From Phalacrocorax aristotelis (Eukaryota > Chordata > Aves > Suliformes > Phalacrocoracidae): a stretch of 64,000 nucleotides of DNA. The first letter of the stretch is position 1. The number at the start of each line of letters is the position of its first letter. The position numbers were made by a program, and so were the translations under genes. Of this stretch, positions 34,201 to 49,200 are shown piece after piece. The notes under the pieces were generated by a model. That model made no database searches and was not told where the DNA came from. It saw only the letters and a program-made list of their open reading frames with translations. Location of the stretch: assembly GCF_949628215.1 (NCBI RefSeq), contig NC_134311.1:78548090-78612089 (forward strand). The letters run 5' to 3'.

Positions 34201-37200
34201 CAAGTATTACCAGTTCTAGTTTTAAAAAGCCACCAGCCACCCTCAGAAAGTACAGACAGGCAAATTAGACTTACTTAGTGCTCTGGAATGATCAGGGTTT
34301 CTGATACCTTTCATTTTTAACCTCTGCAAAAGCATAGCTGAAGTGAGCTGACGAACGAGATACACAGACATGGAGTAATTCTACAAAAAGAGTGATTAAA
34401 GATTAAATACTGATTTCATACAGTACTTCCACAGTGACAACAGATTACTATTTACACTAGTTGTAACATGCAGCAAAAACTGAAAACATACTGATTTTTT
34501 GCTTGATATTATGAAAAGCATTGACAGACAACTTCATTGCTGTGAAAGAGCCCTATCATCTCCCAGAATTCTCCTGCCAATCAAGGACAACTGTCCTACT
34601 CCACTTATGACTTAACTAGGAAGAGTAACTCCACAACCAAGAGACAATCTGGGCTCTTTTCTTGGAAAGATGATTTCAGCTGGGGACACACCTTCTCATA
34701 TATGCAATCTTTAAGAACTTCCAGTTTGTCTCCTAAATCCTTCCCTTTTTTCAGTGTCAATCTGTTAGTGGGGAGCTCAACGACAGTCAGGTGACTAAAG
34801 AAAAGATGAATGCTTTTTCAAGTGCAAAACACTCCACCATCAACTGGTACACAGCTGCACCAATTTCATTGTCCCTTTTCTTTATCTTGCTCTGTCTGCA
34901 CTTTTAAGCCAAGCCTCACTACACATATCCACTCCCCCAAGACTGGTCACATTCCCTAGCATTTCCTACTCTTCCCGAATTCACACCACTTGCCAGCTTC
35001 TTTTGTTCACTGTTCACTCTCTGTCCAAGGTCACTAATAAAGAGAAAATTCTGCAAGTTCCAACTACTGTGGAATAATAATGGTTTCATCTGTATAACAA
35101 ACACTGCCTGCCATCTCTTATTTCCACTCCCTGCCAACCACCTTCTTATGGCTCCTATCCTGTCTAGGTGTGGAACAAGAATTTTAAACAGGAACACCTA
35201 CTGCCCTGCTCCTCTTTTACCACCTGTAGGAAAATGAGCCCTTACCTAGATGAGCAGGTAAAGTTATCAAAATGCATGGGAAAACATTAAGAAATATTGG
35301 GGTGGGGGTGTGTGTGTTCCCTCCTTAAAGAATGACCATACATTTCACTCTGTTATTGCCTACAGAGAATTCTATGGGCTGAAGTCTGACCACCTCGATG
35401 GGATTAATGCCTCCCTTGCTCAGAAGCCCTCCACTCTTAGTCAAGTATGTGCCAAGAAGCCCTTCTCAAAAGAGCCCACTGACACTCCACACCATCCCCA
35501 AGGGCCTTATTTAGAGGAGGAATAGTGACAGCTGCCTTGGGAGTTCCGATACTTGGAACAGAGCACCAACATTAAACCAGAGAACTCACTTTACCTCTCA
35601 GGACAAGGGGCGAATGCTGGGACAACCTCCAATTGATCTGCTTCCATGAGAGTATGTTTTTGCAGATACAGGAGAGGAAGAAAGCAGGGGTCAGCGGGAG
35701 AGGCCAAGACCACACACAACACTGCAGTGATTTCAAGTCTTGTGCTTTATGATTGGGAAGCAATGGCTTAGATCTCTCCCTCCACCTCTGTTTCAGAAAA
35801 TAAACTTGCTGTCAGCACTGCCCTTCATTTATTTTTCTGAACATTAGCTTTCTCTCCAATTTCTTTTTAAGTTTTAATTAGCGTATAAAAGTTTATACTG
35901 GAGTGTCACTTTGAAACATGTGGTGTCTGTGGTCCACAGATTTTGACTTTGAAGGAAAAAGTAAGAGGTGAGCTACTTTGATAATTGAATCCAGAAGGAT
36001 TTACACACGAGTCGCAGATAGAGGAATAAGTAACTCTTGACTTACCAAGATCTGAAAGGACTGCTGCAATAGCTATTTAAACCTAGGAAGAATTCAGAAA
36101 TGCCTCACACACTCCCTTTCTTTCCTTAGTAAATCCATAGGGGGATTTCTAAACAGCCACGCAGCCATTTTAAAAGACTAATTCCTTTTCAACTATGATT
36201 AACAACTGTAGGCACTAGAAAGCAACAGGTATCACATCTCAGTCACCAGCCCCTGTACCTGTTGCAACCTGAAGCCTAGCATGCTTTTCCCCCAGTGCAG
36301 CTTCCATGAAGCTCAGAATTGCATAGAGGTTTCAATTTTCATTTTTTTCCCAGCTCTCCATCCCTCCCCACACTAAGTCACTTCTCCCTCAAGTCACTGA
36401 AACTTCCAGAATATGCTTCATTTGTAAGAAAACCCACATTGCTCAGATATCCTGCATTACAAACACAGACACCACATCAGTATGGTCCAGCCAAGCACAG
36501 CTGAGATCCATCAAGCCTGGAAGCAGCTGACACCAGCAGCCTGACACCTCCCCATTAAACTCTTCCCAGCTACCCGCTATCTAAGATCTTTTGGAGCTGG
36601 AGATTCCACCCCGGCTTGGTTTATTTGCAAGTACAACTTTAAATCAACTTAGACAGGCCATTTTCATGTAAAAAAGGAATCTCAGAAAAAAAGGGATGGA
36701 AATATCCATCAACCAGTTCTTCCTATGAAACAGAAATTGCTTTCTTAAAACTACCTAGTATTACTTTGTTCAAAAATACAAAAACCTCAAAAGCAAATGC
36801 ATGTCTCCACCCCCACATCCTTGGCACATCTGGTCACTTTAAGCAGCCTTTTCCAAGGGACAGTTAAAACAGATACTGAGAAACACAACTTAGAATACAT
36901 GGCTACATAACTTAATTTTTCACACCATCAGGCTAGAAGGAAGAAAGTAGGTTTTCCTTTTGTTATTTTGTTACATCTGAACTGTTTGGCACTATTTTTG
37001 TGGTACACCACAAAAAGGTTTTGGTATTTTTGACAAACATTTCAGGCAACACCTAATGGCAGGCTTAAAACGTGTATTTTATAAGGAAGTCTTTGCCATC
37101 TCTCTGCAAGTCTTATGTTACTATATGTTCACTTCTAGAGCAAACTTTATTTCCTGGCACTAACAATAAGTTCAGCCACCTAATACTAAACACTTGCCAG

Positions 37201-40200
37201 TGTATGCCTTGCCAGCAACATCAGGCAGCAGGGGAGAAGGAGCATTAGATGAGGTTATTTGGGTAACTTTCACATCCTACAGAACATACAGTTTACCTTT
37301 CCAATTTCAGAAGCCCAGGAAATGGAAATCTGGTTTGGCACTGCTGACGACAACCTAACTAGAGATGTTACATTCAAGGGACGCCCAGGTCGCTTCTGTT
37401 CAATTCCATTTTTTGGCGGTGGAGCATAGCCCTGTGGGAAGCAAGGACATTGAAAGCATTACCATCTCCCCGCTGCACTCTGAACCCCGTTGCAATAGAC
37501 TTGTTAGTTTTAAACAGGTCTATGGGAAGCAGGTAAACCTAGAGGCTCTCTAGGCTGGAGACTAAGTTCCCCACTTATTCTGAGAAACATCAGTCTTTGG
37601 CAGCCTAATACCATAAGTCAGCCACAATTTTAAAACATTTTTTGTTTTAAACTGGTTTTACAGGAAGTGCTGAAGAGGTGGAAGAGGACGCAGTTTTGGT
37701 TCAGGTAAGTTTACTGAAAGAGGAAAAAAAGCAATGTTGATACTTCGTCCTTTTCTTCCCCCACCCCACTGAAAGAGAGCAGAACATTGCAAGGGTACAG
37801 CCTTAGTGACAAACACAGCAAATCGTGACAAATTAAATTCAGTGTTTCAGAGCCAGAGAACACTTCACTGATTCTGTTTAAGAAAAAATAAAGTCTTGTT
37901 CCAACAGCTCCATGTCTCCTTGGTGTCTGCTTTGCCTCATATCAACTACACCTAGCCCCACTGGCAACAAGTTATCTTTATTCTGCCAAGGCCCCTGAAG
38001 AGGAGCTCTATGTGGAACATCAGCTGTATTTAAGAGCTAATAGGCTTTGCTGTTGTCTGCAGAAACACACTAAACTAGGTTTATTTTGGTAGAATAAATT
38101 ACCAAATTTATTTTTGGTTGCTCAGCTTTGAAGAATTTCATAACCAAGAATGCTTTTCTCTGTAGTTGTATCTCCTATATGACATGTGCGAATTGAATCA
38201 GGAGCAGCCTGGTTTCCTTTTGCTTATAGGCCAGCACACACCCTCCAGCATATCATGAGGATTCCTCACAAATACTTGTGCTTTGTGAAGGAGCACATGG
38301 CCTAACTGCGGCTTATTTATCTCCCCCTGTGTCTGTCACTATGAAAGCAAGCCAGTCTGTAACAGGAACTCTGAGAATCTCTGTTCTGAGCCCACACAGA
38401 CAGCCTGCAGTCCACTCATCTCAGAAACTCAACCTGTACCAGAAGGATGCCAGTAAAAGACTGCAGCCCTATGTCTTGCACAGAATTGACTGCCAGATTT
38501 CATTTAGCTCAAGAAAGTGTTATTCTACGCAATAAACTCTCCCAGAAAGGCTACGCTGGAACACACACACACTTTTTTTTTTTACTCAGAGAAACACACA
38601 CATTCACAGCCTAGTGCTTGGAAAAAGAGTTACTCTGAAAGACGCCAAGTCTGGAAATGAACAGCCAGAAATAAACAGCCTCTTCCACCCGCTAGTCAAG
38701 TATACCATAGGATAATCACTGCCTTTAATCCAAGGGGGACTCGATAGTTGTCACATCATTTCCAAGGTTTCCGAAGCAGCTCTATTACTAGCCCATATGT
38801 TTCACCTGACAACCAAGCCCTGGCTGTGCCTCACCACTGCCCTTTATTAGTTTCACACAGGAGTCTTGCCTGCAGTGACAGAACAGGGACTCAGAGCTTC
38901 TACAGGCAGGTATGCCAGGCCAGAGTGGCAGAGAGAAATTGTGGAAGAGCTCTCTCAAATGGTTCTCACCCCAGATGATGAGTGACCCAGTAGCTATCAG
39001 GAACCTGAATGTGTGGGCAAAGGCAGCAGATGTATGGGGACTGCTGACAATTTCACATTTAAAAGAATGAATTATTTGCCATTTCTTTAATGAGACAAAA
39101 CAGCTGCAGCCATTTAAAGAATATATATCCCAACTGCTTTACTGTAGCAGGCCTTTCTCTACTATGCATAACCTCATTAAAAAGTCACACCCCTGCAATG
39201 TTTAGGAGAATATTTCCACACATACTGAACCAGCCACAATAATGCTGTTGGTCTCCAACCTAAAATGAAGCTGCCTTACTTTCAAGAGAGCAAGGATGCA
39301 AGTTCTCTAATATTTCCCAATTATTTCTTCTTTTTGTTTTTTTTTTTTTTTAGAGACAGGCTCCGCAGCACACATGCTTCATTCCAGTCAAGCTTTTGAT
39401 GTTTTCTTCCACAGAACAATGATGTTGAGATCAGATTCAATCTCCTAATCCTAGAATACTTCAAAAACTTTCCCCTCCTACCCTTCCAGGACTTCAGTAA
39501 AGTGCATTCCACTTGCCTCCACAGCCAGCATGGTCTAGCACTGTTCAGCTGGGCTGCCAATTCTAGTGGTTATCAAGTGCCTACATTATTTGGGTCTTCA
39601 AGTCTTCCATGCTTCTTGCAAAAACCATATTAGTCAAAGCAGGTGGCATCTGCTATAGCCAGAAAAATCTACAAACAGAAAAAGTGACTGCTCTTCTATC
39701 TGGTTATTTTCACAGAATCCCAGGTCGGAAGGGACCTCAGGGATCATCTAGTCCAAACTTTCTAGGAAGAGCAGAGTCTAAACAAGATGGCCCAGCGCCC
39801 TGTCCAGCCATCTCTTGAAGGTGTCCAACATGGCTGAGTCAACCACTTCCCTGTGGAGATTATTCCAGTGGTGACTGTCCTCACTGTGAAAAATTTCCCT
39901 CTCGTGTCTAATCGGAATCTCCCCAAGAGCAACTTGTGTCCATTCCCCTTGTCCTCTCCATGGGACTCATGTAAAAAGGGAGCCTCCATCTTCTTTGTAG
40001 CTGCCCCTTAAGTACTGGTACATGGCAATGAGATCCCCTCCGAGCCTCCTTTTCTCAAGGCTGAACAAACCCAGCTCTCCCAGCCTATCCTCCTATGGCA
40101 GCTTCCCAGTCCTTTGATCATCTTGGTGGCCCTTCTCTGGACCCCTTCCAGCCTGGCCACATCCTTTTTGTACAGCGGGGACCAGAACTGCACACAGCAC

Positions 40201-43200
40201 TCCAGGTGTGGCCTGACAAGCGCAGAGTAGAGTGGGATAATGACTTCTTTCTCTCTGCTGGTGATGCCCTTTTTGATGCAACCCAGCATCCTGTTGGCCT
40301 TCTTGGCCGCAGCAGCCACTGTTAGCTCATGCTGAGCTTCCTGCCCACCAGGACCCCCAGGTCCCTTTCCACAGAGCTGCTCTCCAGCCAGGTGGATCCC
40401 AGTCTGTGCTGCACTCCTGGATTATGTTTGTCTAGGTGCATGATCTTACACTTGTCCTTGTTGAACTTCATAAGGTTCTTGCTGGCCCACTCCTCTAGAC
40501 TATCCAGGTCTCCCTGCAGAGCAGCTCTCCCTTCTGGAGCGTCTACTTCCCCACCCAACTTGGTGTCATCTGCAAACTTCATCAGGCTACACTTGATGCC
40601 GTTGTCCAGATCACTTATAAAGATGTTGAATAACACTGGGCCCAATCTTGATCCCTGGGGGACCCCACTAGTGACAGGTTGCCACTTGGAGAAGGAGCTA
40701 TTTACCACCACCCTTTGGGTGCGGCCTGTCAGCCAGTTCCCCACCCACTGTACAGACCACTTGTCTAGGCCATAACGCATCAATTTCTCCAGGAGGAGAC
40801 TATGGGGGACCGTATCAAAGGCCTTGGAGAAGTCCAGGAAAACAATGTCCACTGCCCGTCCCATGCCAACCAGGCAAGTCACTTTGTCATAGAAGGCCAC
40901 CAGGTTTGTCAAGCACGATCTGCCTTTAGTGAAGCCATGTTGGCTTTTCCCAATCACGTGCTGCAACTGACTTGTGATGGCCCCCAGGGGGATTCGTTCC
41001 ATAGCCTTACTTCAATCGCTGGGAAAGTTGATGGGCCTATAGTTACCCGGATCCTCCCTCGAGCCCTTCTTGTAGATTGGGGTAACATTTGCCTTCCTCC
41101 AGTCCTCTGGGACATCCCCCGTTCTCCATGACTTCTCAAAGATTATGGAGAGCGGCCTTGCGATGATGTCAGCCAGCTCTCTCAACACCCTCGGGGGGAT
41201 GGCGTCAGGGTGCATTGATTTGTGGGGGTCAAGCTCCTGTAGTAGTTCATATACTAACTCTTCCTTCACCCACGGTGGGTCGGTGTTTGGTTCAATTGTG
41301 AATTTTGGTCCCAAAGCCTGGGACCCTACAGTGCTGGTAAAGACAGAGGTGTAGACGGTGTTGAGGACCTCTGCCTTTTCTGCATCATTCGTGATTGATT
41401 CTCCTTTTCTGTTTAACTGTGGGCCTATGTTTTCCTTCTTTTACTGCTTGTAGTTGACATGTCTGAAGAACCCTTTCTTGTTATTTTTTTATGTCTACAG
41501 CCAGTTTCAATTCAAATTGGGCTTTTGCTTTTCTGGCTGCGTCTCTGCACTCTCTGGCAGTGCCCTTGTAGTTCTCGGCGGATAATCCTCCACTTCTCCA
41601 TTTCTGGTGTGCTTCCCTTTTGGATTTGAGTAGACCCAGGAGGTCATGGTTGAGCCATGGGGGCCTCTTGCTCTGCTTACTTCCCTTTTTTATTGTAGGG
41701 GATAAATTGGCTTTGTGCTTCCAATAAAGAGTTCTTGAAGAATTCCCAGCTCTCACTAGCTCCTTTGTCTTCCATGGAAGCTTCCCATGGAATCCCTCCC
41801 AGCTGAGCCCTGAGTGCACTGAAGTTTGCTCTTCTAAAATCAAGAATCCGTGTCTTAGACCTGACCTTCAGCACAGTCAGCAGGATCCCGAACTCCACAA
41901 TATTGTGGTCACTGCAGCCAAGGCTATCACTAACAGAGATATTACAAAGCAGGCTTTCTCGGTCTGTGAACAGCAAGTCCAGCAACACCTCCTTCCTAGT
42001 TGGCACATCTAAGATTTTTATCAGGAAGCAGTCCTCTATACATTCCAGGAACAAACCTGAAATATTTGATTTTCTCCTTTGGAAGAGGCCTGTGGTGGTC
42101 TATGGAGGTACCCTGAGAGAACAGCAAGATACCTTTTGGACTTCTCTTGTAGGCAAAACAAAACACAGAATTCACCAGGAGAACCACCTGCTCTAGTTCA
42201 TGACATACAAAATCCTGGTTACTTCCAAGGCACTAGCATGCAAGGCTCTACATTTACTCCTTGTAGGTCAGAAGCAACACTATAAAAGAGGGACACAGAT
42301 AGTTATAGGAATACAAGAAAACACCATGTCAGCATGAGTTGGCATGACCTGAAGCAGTACTGGCACACTGGCAGCATTTCTCTGAAGCTTCTGGTAAGGA
42401 CTGCAGCCAAGGAGATGACCAAGAATAATTTACAGCCATCTGCAAAGGCATGACCTGCTATACCAGGGAAAGATGTAACAGTACTCACTTAAGAACTGTA
42501 CAAGCTGGCAATAGAGGCTGGCATCACTGATTAATGACCTAACACCAACACTACTAAGTTGGACAATAGCAGTCGTTGAGGCAAAGAAGTTATCTTGCAT
42601 TTCCTGCAAGAGAAAGGAACCACCAGAGGGATGCAGGCAGTGACCACATCAACAAAAAATGTTTGCAGGAGCACTCGGACTGAGACTACATCCATCATCC
42701 AGCTCATACTGAAGGAGAGGAAAGGAAGTTGCCAAGACAATAGTCATTTGTTCACTTTCTCACCTAAAGTTTCTGCTGAACAGATTAAAGAATCTGATGT
42801 GCAGGAATAACCTACAGGACTTGGATCTAAAGCAAAGCAACAATCCAAGATTACAAACAGTTTTTGCTATGACTGTGACATACGTTATGCACAAAATGGA
42901 CAGCATAACAAAGCATAGCAGGGTGTAAACTACATTAGAAAGACTGAGAACAGCAGACATTGACAACCACAGGATAACATCACACCCAATTCTTTTTGGT
43001 GGGTTGCTTAAAGAAAGGCAGACAATCTGCAGAAGAAAGGTGAAAACCCTCAAGTTTATCACAGAAAACGGAACTGGCATTTGCAGGAAATACTGACCAG
43101 AAAACATAAGAGACAAATGCTCTTACATGCTAAAGACAGATAGAAGAACAGTGATGCAATGGTTGAAGAAGTAGGGGGAAGAGAGGCTAGAGCATCTCAT

Positions 43201-46200
43201 TTAGTGAGATGAAGCAAATGAGTAGAGGCAAAAAAAAAAAGCAGTTACAGTTGCATGTGGCAAGAGGGAGGGTATAGGACAACACATTTGATACACCAAG
43301 AACATGACAAACATTCTGAAAAAGAGGTTTCATACCTCCTCTCCTCTCTCCACACAGGATTTTTCCAAACCTACTGCAGAAAACACACCTCTCTACTACT
43401 ACTCTTCCCATCTTCTATAGCTTCCAAAACTATTTCAAAATGGGTTGTGTAAAAGTTTCTCTGTTCTATTGTACAGAGATTTTTCTGCATTTTTCCAGAT
43501 ATCTTTCAAGAGTAAGAGTGCTTTTCCTTTTTTGTATATATTCAAGCCTTCAGGTGGCCTTGCCTATGTACTGACTTTTGCAACATCAGACACCAGTAAA
43601 GTGTATGACTGCCAACGCTGTTCTGTTAAGGTGTCAGCAAATGCTAGAATGCTAGGAACACTAAAACGTGTCTGCTGTTCATCCCTGCAATGAGTTCTGC
43701 TCTAAGCAGACAGACGCAGAGCAGCATTCAAACTCATACACCAGAAGGTGATACCATTCCCTTGTAACAAGAAGGAACTCAAGCTAATCACAAATATAGA
43801 TAGCCCAAGCAGTGAGGGCTACTACCAATCAAATCAAATAAATTCAGGTTGAAGACGTACGAGGAGGATTCTACATGCAGACACTCGTTCATTTTTCACA
43901 TATTTTGTGTTAACTGTGCTAAAACACAATCCATGCAGTGGCTGTAACGTGATCAATAGTAGTAACAGCTACCTCACACAGCAAATGTACAAGCCACTTG
44001 CCTAACATTAGTAACTAGAGAAATTTGAGCAATAACAATAAAAAGCTTGATTGCTTTAGCAAGCTAACATTACAGGAAAAAAATAATCAAACACCCCAAG
44101 TCACAAAGAAGCCACAAACACATACAAACAGGCTTACCGGTAATGGAAACAGCTTCCCATTTACTTTAATACACAAACTATTAGGGTAATTATCTTCTTG
44201 AGGGCAGCTTGTCTCTGCTAGGCATAACCTATATTCCCAAAAAGAGAAAGAGTCATTTTCAAGTGTTGCCAAATTCTTATGTCCTCACAAACATCTAGAC
44301 TTGTTACATTAGCCAAGAAGTCATGAGAGAACACTATGAAAAAAGGTACCTTAGCTGAACTTGGACTGTGTAATCTCTCCTGCCCCCTGGCAAAAAGTCC
44401 CTGTGACAGAGGGGAAAAAAAAAAAAGTACCCATTTAGACAGCAGATCTCATATTCAGTCAGATGCAGAAAGAACCAGCACACCTGCCCCAACATCACTG
44501 AACTTTGCTCTTATTTTTCTTTCACTGAGCTATGAACAGAGTCTTACAAGTGACACCTATGTTTAGCTACTGCAAGTTAAGCAGAAATTAAGGATCAGCA
44601 TCCTCTGTCAAGAGTTTATAGCAACAACAAAGTATGATGTTCCCAGAGAGGAAAAAACCCTATGAATTCTCTTGGCTTACACTACAGGTCTTGCAATAAC
44701 ATGAACCCTTGGACAAGAGATAAAAGCAGCCTTCCATTCCTGCAGCCAGGAAACGTGCAGGGAAGACAAGCTTACCACCTCTCTAAATAGTCACAATTAT
44801 TTGGAAACAAGTAATGTTAACTCTTTAGTGGTGTAGGATTTATCCCAACTGCACATAAATTCTGTGCCCAGTAGTTCTTAAAGAAAACAGAACAGAGACA
44901 CTCAGCATAACTTCAGTGAGGATTCTGACTCTGCATCTGCAAGACTACATGATGCATAAAGTAAACCAAAACCCCACACTTCCTCCCGAAATTTTGCAAA
45001 AAGTTTATCCACACTATGCCACACTCTTACTCCTTACCTGGAAATACAGATTTCTCTGACCTGCTGAGGTGTTAAAGCAAAGATAAAAAACTTCTCTTGG
45101 AACCTCTGAATACCACTTTGTACTACAAAAAAAAAAAAAAAAGACACAGATGAGGCTTAACAGTGGTGATTAAAGTTATTGGTTAAAACAGGATCTGCAA
45201 TTGAGTTTTTCCTGGAATAAGGTGCAAGTCATTTAATATAATCAAGTTGTGGTTTAACTGCATGTAACTGTCAACAGGAAAGCAACAGAACAAATCATTC
45301 ATTCAACTATAGTCAGATGGCTTAATAACACGTTACACTTCAGTACTAAAGAAGCTTGGCAGACACGTTATAATCCTTTCTCCCAAGGGAGAAAGGTTCA
45401 AACAGTCACACAACAAAATACAACACCAGGTACCTGACAAAAAGTACCACAGAGATGTAGTACATTAAAACAGTTGTAAACAAGAAGAGAACGTGCACCA
45501 GAAGTTATTAATGGACAGCTGGAAAATTACTCAATTCAGAAACAGCTAAAGGTAACCAAGCCTTTGGGGAGGAAGGGAGGGAGCACAATGCCTAATACAC
45601 CAGAAAAGCCAGCTAGATTTCGCATCTGAGAATTACCCCTCAGTGGCATTTAGCAAAAAAATAACTACAACTTTCATGTCAGAATCCTACTTGTCTGTCA
45701 GTGATGGCAAGCAGCATTATAGTATTAAGGGTTCATAGTACACACTGTCGTGGTTTAGCCAGCAGCTCAGCCCCACAGAGTCGTTCGCGCACTCCCCCAC
45801 CCCACCGGTAGATGGGGGAGAGAATCAGAAGGGTAATGCTCATCGGTTGGGATAAGAACAGTTTAATCATTAAAATTAAAAGAAACATCAACAGAAATGC
45901 AATGTAAAGGAGAACAACAAGAGGCGCAAAGCCCCGGGGGAGGGGGGAAGGGAGGGGGGAAGGGAACGAACCGCCGAAACAAACCATATGCGATGCAGCC
46001 GCTCACCACCCACCGACCCAACACCACACCTCCCTGAGCCGCAAACTGCCCCCCTTAATATACTGGTCATGGTGTCACGTGGTATGGAATGAACATGCCA
46101 TTGGCCAGTCGGGGTCAGCCGCCCCCACCATGGCCCTGCCCCTCCCAGCCCCCCCCCCCCGCCACGCGGCAGAGCGCGGGAAGCTGGAAAGGTAGGTGAA

Positions 46201-49200
46201 CCCCACAGTGAGGAGAATTAACCCCTTCTCAGGGTTTACCCTCTTCACTTGCTTGATTGCAGCGCATGTGTCACATTCGTGGATAACCTGTGCAATAACA
46301 TCCATGGTCAAGTCCACCCCTCGATCACAAGCCCTCCTGTATGTTGCATCTCTCCCTTGATGGCCTCAGGTGTCATGGGCCCACCAAGCTAGAAATAGTT
46401 CACCCTTATGCTGCCAGTCCAGATCCACCTCAGCCACTTCAATCTTGGCAGCCTGATCTACCTGCTGGTTGTTCAGATGTTCTTCAGTGGCCCGACTCTT
46501 GGGGACGTGAGCATCCACATGCCGTACCTTTACAACCAGGTTCTCTACCCGGGCAGCAATATCTTGCCACAATGTGGCAGCCCAGATGGGTTTGCCTCTG
46601 CGCTGCCAGTTGCTTTGCTTCCACTGCTGCAGCCAGCCCCACAGGGCATTTGCCACCCTCCAGGAGTCAGTATAGAGATAGAGCACTGGCCACTTTTCCC
46701 GTTCAGCGATGTCTAAGGCCAGCTGGATGGCCTTTACCGCTGCAAACTGGCTCAATTCACCTTCTCCTTCAGCAGTTTCTGCTACTTGTCGTGTAGGACT
46801 CCATACAGCAGCCTTCCATCTCCGGTGCTTTCCCACAAGGCGACAGGACCCATCAGTGAGCAGGGCATATTGCTTCTCATCTTCTGGCATTTTGTTATAC
46901 AGTGGGGCTTCTTCAGCATGTGTCACCTCCTCCTCTGGTGATAATCCAAAATCTTTGCCTTCTGGCCAGTCCATAATCACTTCCAAGATTCCTGGGCGAC
47001 TGGGGTTTCCTACTCGAGCCCGCTGGGTGATCAGTGCAACCCATTTACTCCACGCAGCATCAGTTGCATGGTGTGTAGAGGGGATGTTTCCTTTGAACAT
47101 CCAGCCCAGCACTGGCAGTCGGGGTGCCAGGAGCAACTGTGTCTCAGTACCAACCACTTCTGAAGCAGCTCGAACCCCTTCATATACTGCCAACATCTCT
47201 TTTTCAGTTGGAGTATAGCGGGCTTCGGACCCTCTGTATCCCCGACTCCAAAACCCTAGCAGTCGACCTCGGGTCTCCCCATGTGCTTTCTGCCAGAGGC
47301 TCCAGGTAGGGCCATTCTCCCCGGCTGTGGTGTAGAGCACATTTTTTACATCTTGTAAAAAGGTGTTCTGGAGCTTCTCCCTGTTCCAGTACAGTCTGAA
47401 TCAGTCCATGGCAAATGGTAGGACTGTTTCCACCCCTGGGCCAGTCGATTCCAGATGTACTGGACGCCCCTCCATGTGAAAGCAAACTGTGGCCTGTACT
47501 CTGCTGCCAGAGGGATTGAGAAGAATGCATTACCAATATCAACTGTGGCATACCACTTGGCTGCCTTGGACTCCAGTTCATATTGAAGTTCTAGCACGTC
47601 TGGCACAGCAGCACTCAACGGTGGAGTGACTTCATTCAGGCCACGGTAGTCTACTGTTAGCCTCCACTCTCCATTAGACTTCCGCACTGGCCATATGGGA
47701 CTGTTAAAGGGTGAGTGGGTCTTACTGATGACTCCTTGGCTCCTCAGCTGGTGAATGAGCTCATGGATGGGGATCAGAGTCTCTGTTGGTATGATACTGC
47801 CGCCGGTGCACTGTTGTGGTGGCGACTGGCACCTGTTGTTCTTCGACCTTTAGCAACCCCACAACAGAAGGGTCCTTCAAGAGGCCAGGGAAGGTAGACA
47901 GCTCTTTAGTTTCCTCCGTCTCCAAGGCAGCTACACCAAAAGCCCACCTGTACCCTTTTGGGTCCTTGAAATACCCTCTCCTGAGGCAGTCTATGCCAAG
48001 GATGCACGGAGCCTCTGGGCCAGTCACAATGGGATGCTTTTGCCACCCATTCCCAGTTAGGCTCACTTCGGCCTCCAGTACAGTTAGCTCTTGGGATCCC
48101 CGTCACTCCAGCAATGCTGATGGGTTCTGCCCCGTTATAGTTTGATGGCATTAAGGTGCACTGTGCGCCAGTGTCCACTAAAGCTTTATACTCCTGTGGG
48201 TCAGACGTGCCAGGCCATCGGATCCACACGGTCCAGTAAGCCCGGTTATCCCTTTCCTCCACCCGGCTGCAGGCAGGGCCCCTCTAGTCCTGATCATGGC
48301 AGTCACAACTCACTGCCTGTAAATGTGAATCAGGAGTCCCTCTATTAAGCTCAGAAATAAAATCAGCGCTTCTACTCCTCTGTCTGGGGACTTGCTCGCT
48401 GGAAATTGGAGCAGCAGCTTTCCTGGAGGAACCTTTCTGAGTGACTGTTCGTTCTTGCAGTTCACGCACTCGTGCCTGTAGGGTCGAGGTAGGCTTGCCA
48501 TCCCACCTCATCATGTCCTCTCCATGGTCACGCAGGTAGAACAATAGGGTGGCCCATGGTGTGTACCCCCTCCTTTGAGCCAAAGGACACTTATTCCTAA
48601 CAGCTGAGACACTACTCTGTCGAGGTGGGGAGCAGGACAGATCATCTTTGAGTTGCTGGACCTCTTGGGACAGTTTCTCCACAGCAGAGACGAGCGAGGA
48701 AAAGACATTTGTTTCGTAATCCCGGAGTCTATCAATCACCTCTGCCACCGTTGGTGTCTCGTCCCCTCTCCAGGACATCACTGCCAATGAGTTTGCATGC
48801 GAAGATGGTGCGCTCTGTACAAACTTCCGCCACATGGGTCGTGTGCGCTCGGCTTCATCTGGATCTTTGGATGACCGTTGATCGCCCAGGTCACCATAAA
48901 TCACCTCAAACACAGCTAATTCCCTTAGATACTGGATGCCTTTCTCCATAGTTGTCCATTTTCCTGGGCGATATGTAACATCTTCTTTAAAGGGATACCT
49001 TTCCTTTACTCCAGACAAGAGTCGCCTCCAGAGGCTGAGGGTTGTGTTTTATTCCCAATTGCTTTGTCAACGCCCCCTTCCCCAGAAAGGGATCCCAGTT
49101 GTTTGGCTTCTTTTCCCTCTAGTTCCAGGCTACTGGCCCCATTATCCCAGCATCGGAGCAGCCAGGTGACAATGTGCTCACCTGAACAACAGCTATAATC

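Larger units (their letters stand above)
31332..34274 (-). other. PIAS2: PIAS2 introns 10, 9, 8 and 7 (with exons between)
   Basis: Introns of about 440, 610, 900 and 620 bases separate the SP-RING exons. No transposon is visible in any of them, in contrast with introns 1, 2 and 5. Confidence 0.7.
37432..44137 (-). other. PIAS2: PIAS2 intron 5
   Basis: About 6.7 kb. It carries the CR1 at 39711-42060. A plus-strand segment with perfect-looking splice signals (37664-37704) is noted in the findings. The rest is unrecognised. Confidence 0.7.

Noticed and set aside
40329..40775. 148-codon plus-strand frame and its mirror at 62238-62684 (minus)
   Set aside because: Reverse-strand shadows of the CR1 RT frames; they recur only because the two CR1 copies are near-identical.
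46341..47309. Plus-strand open frames across the provirus
   Set aside because: They are antisense shadows of the RT-connection/RNase H frame on the minus strand.
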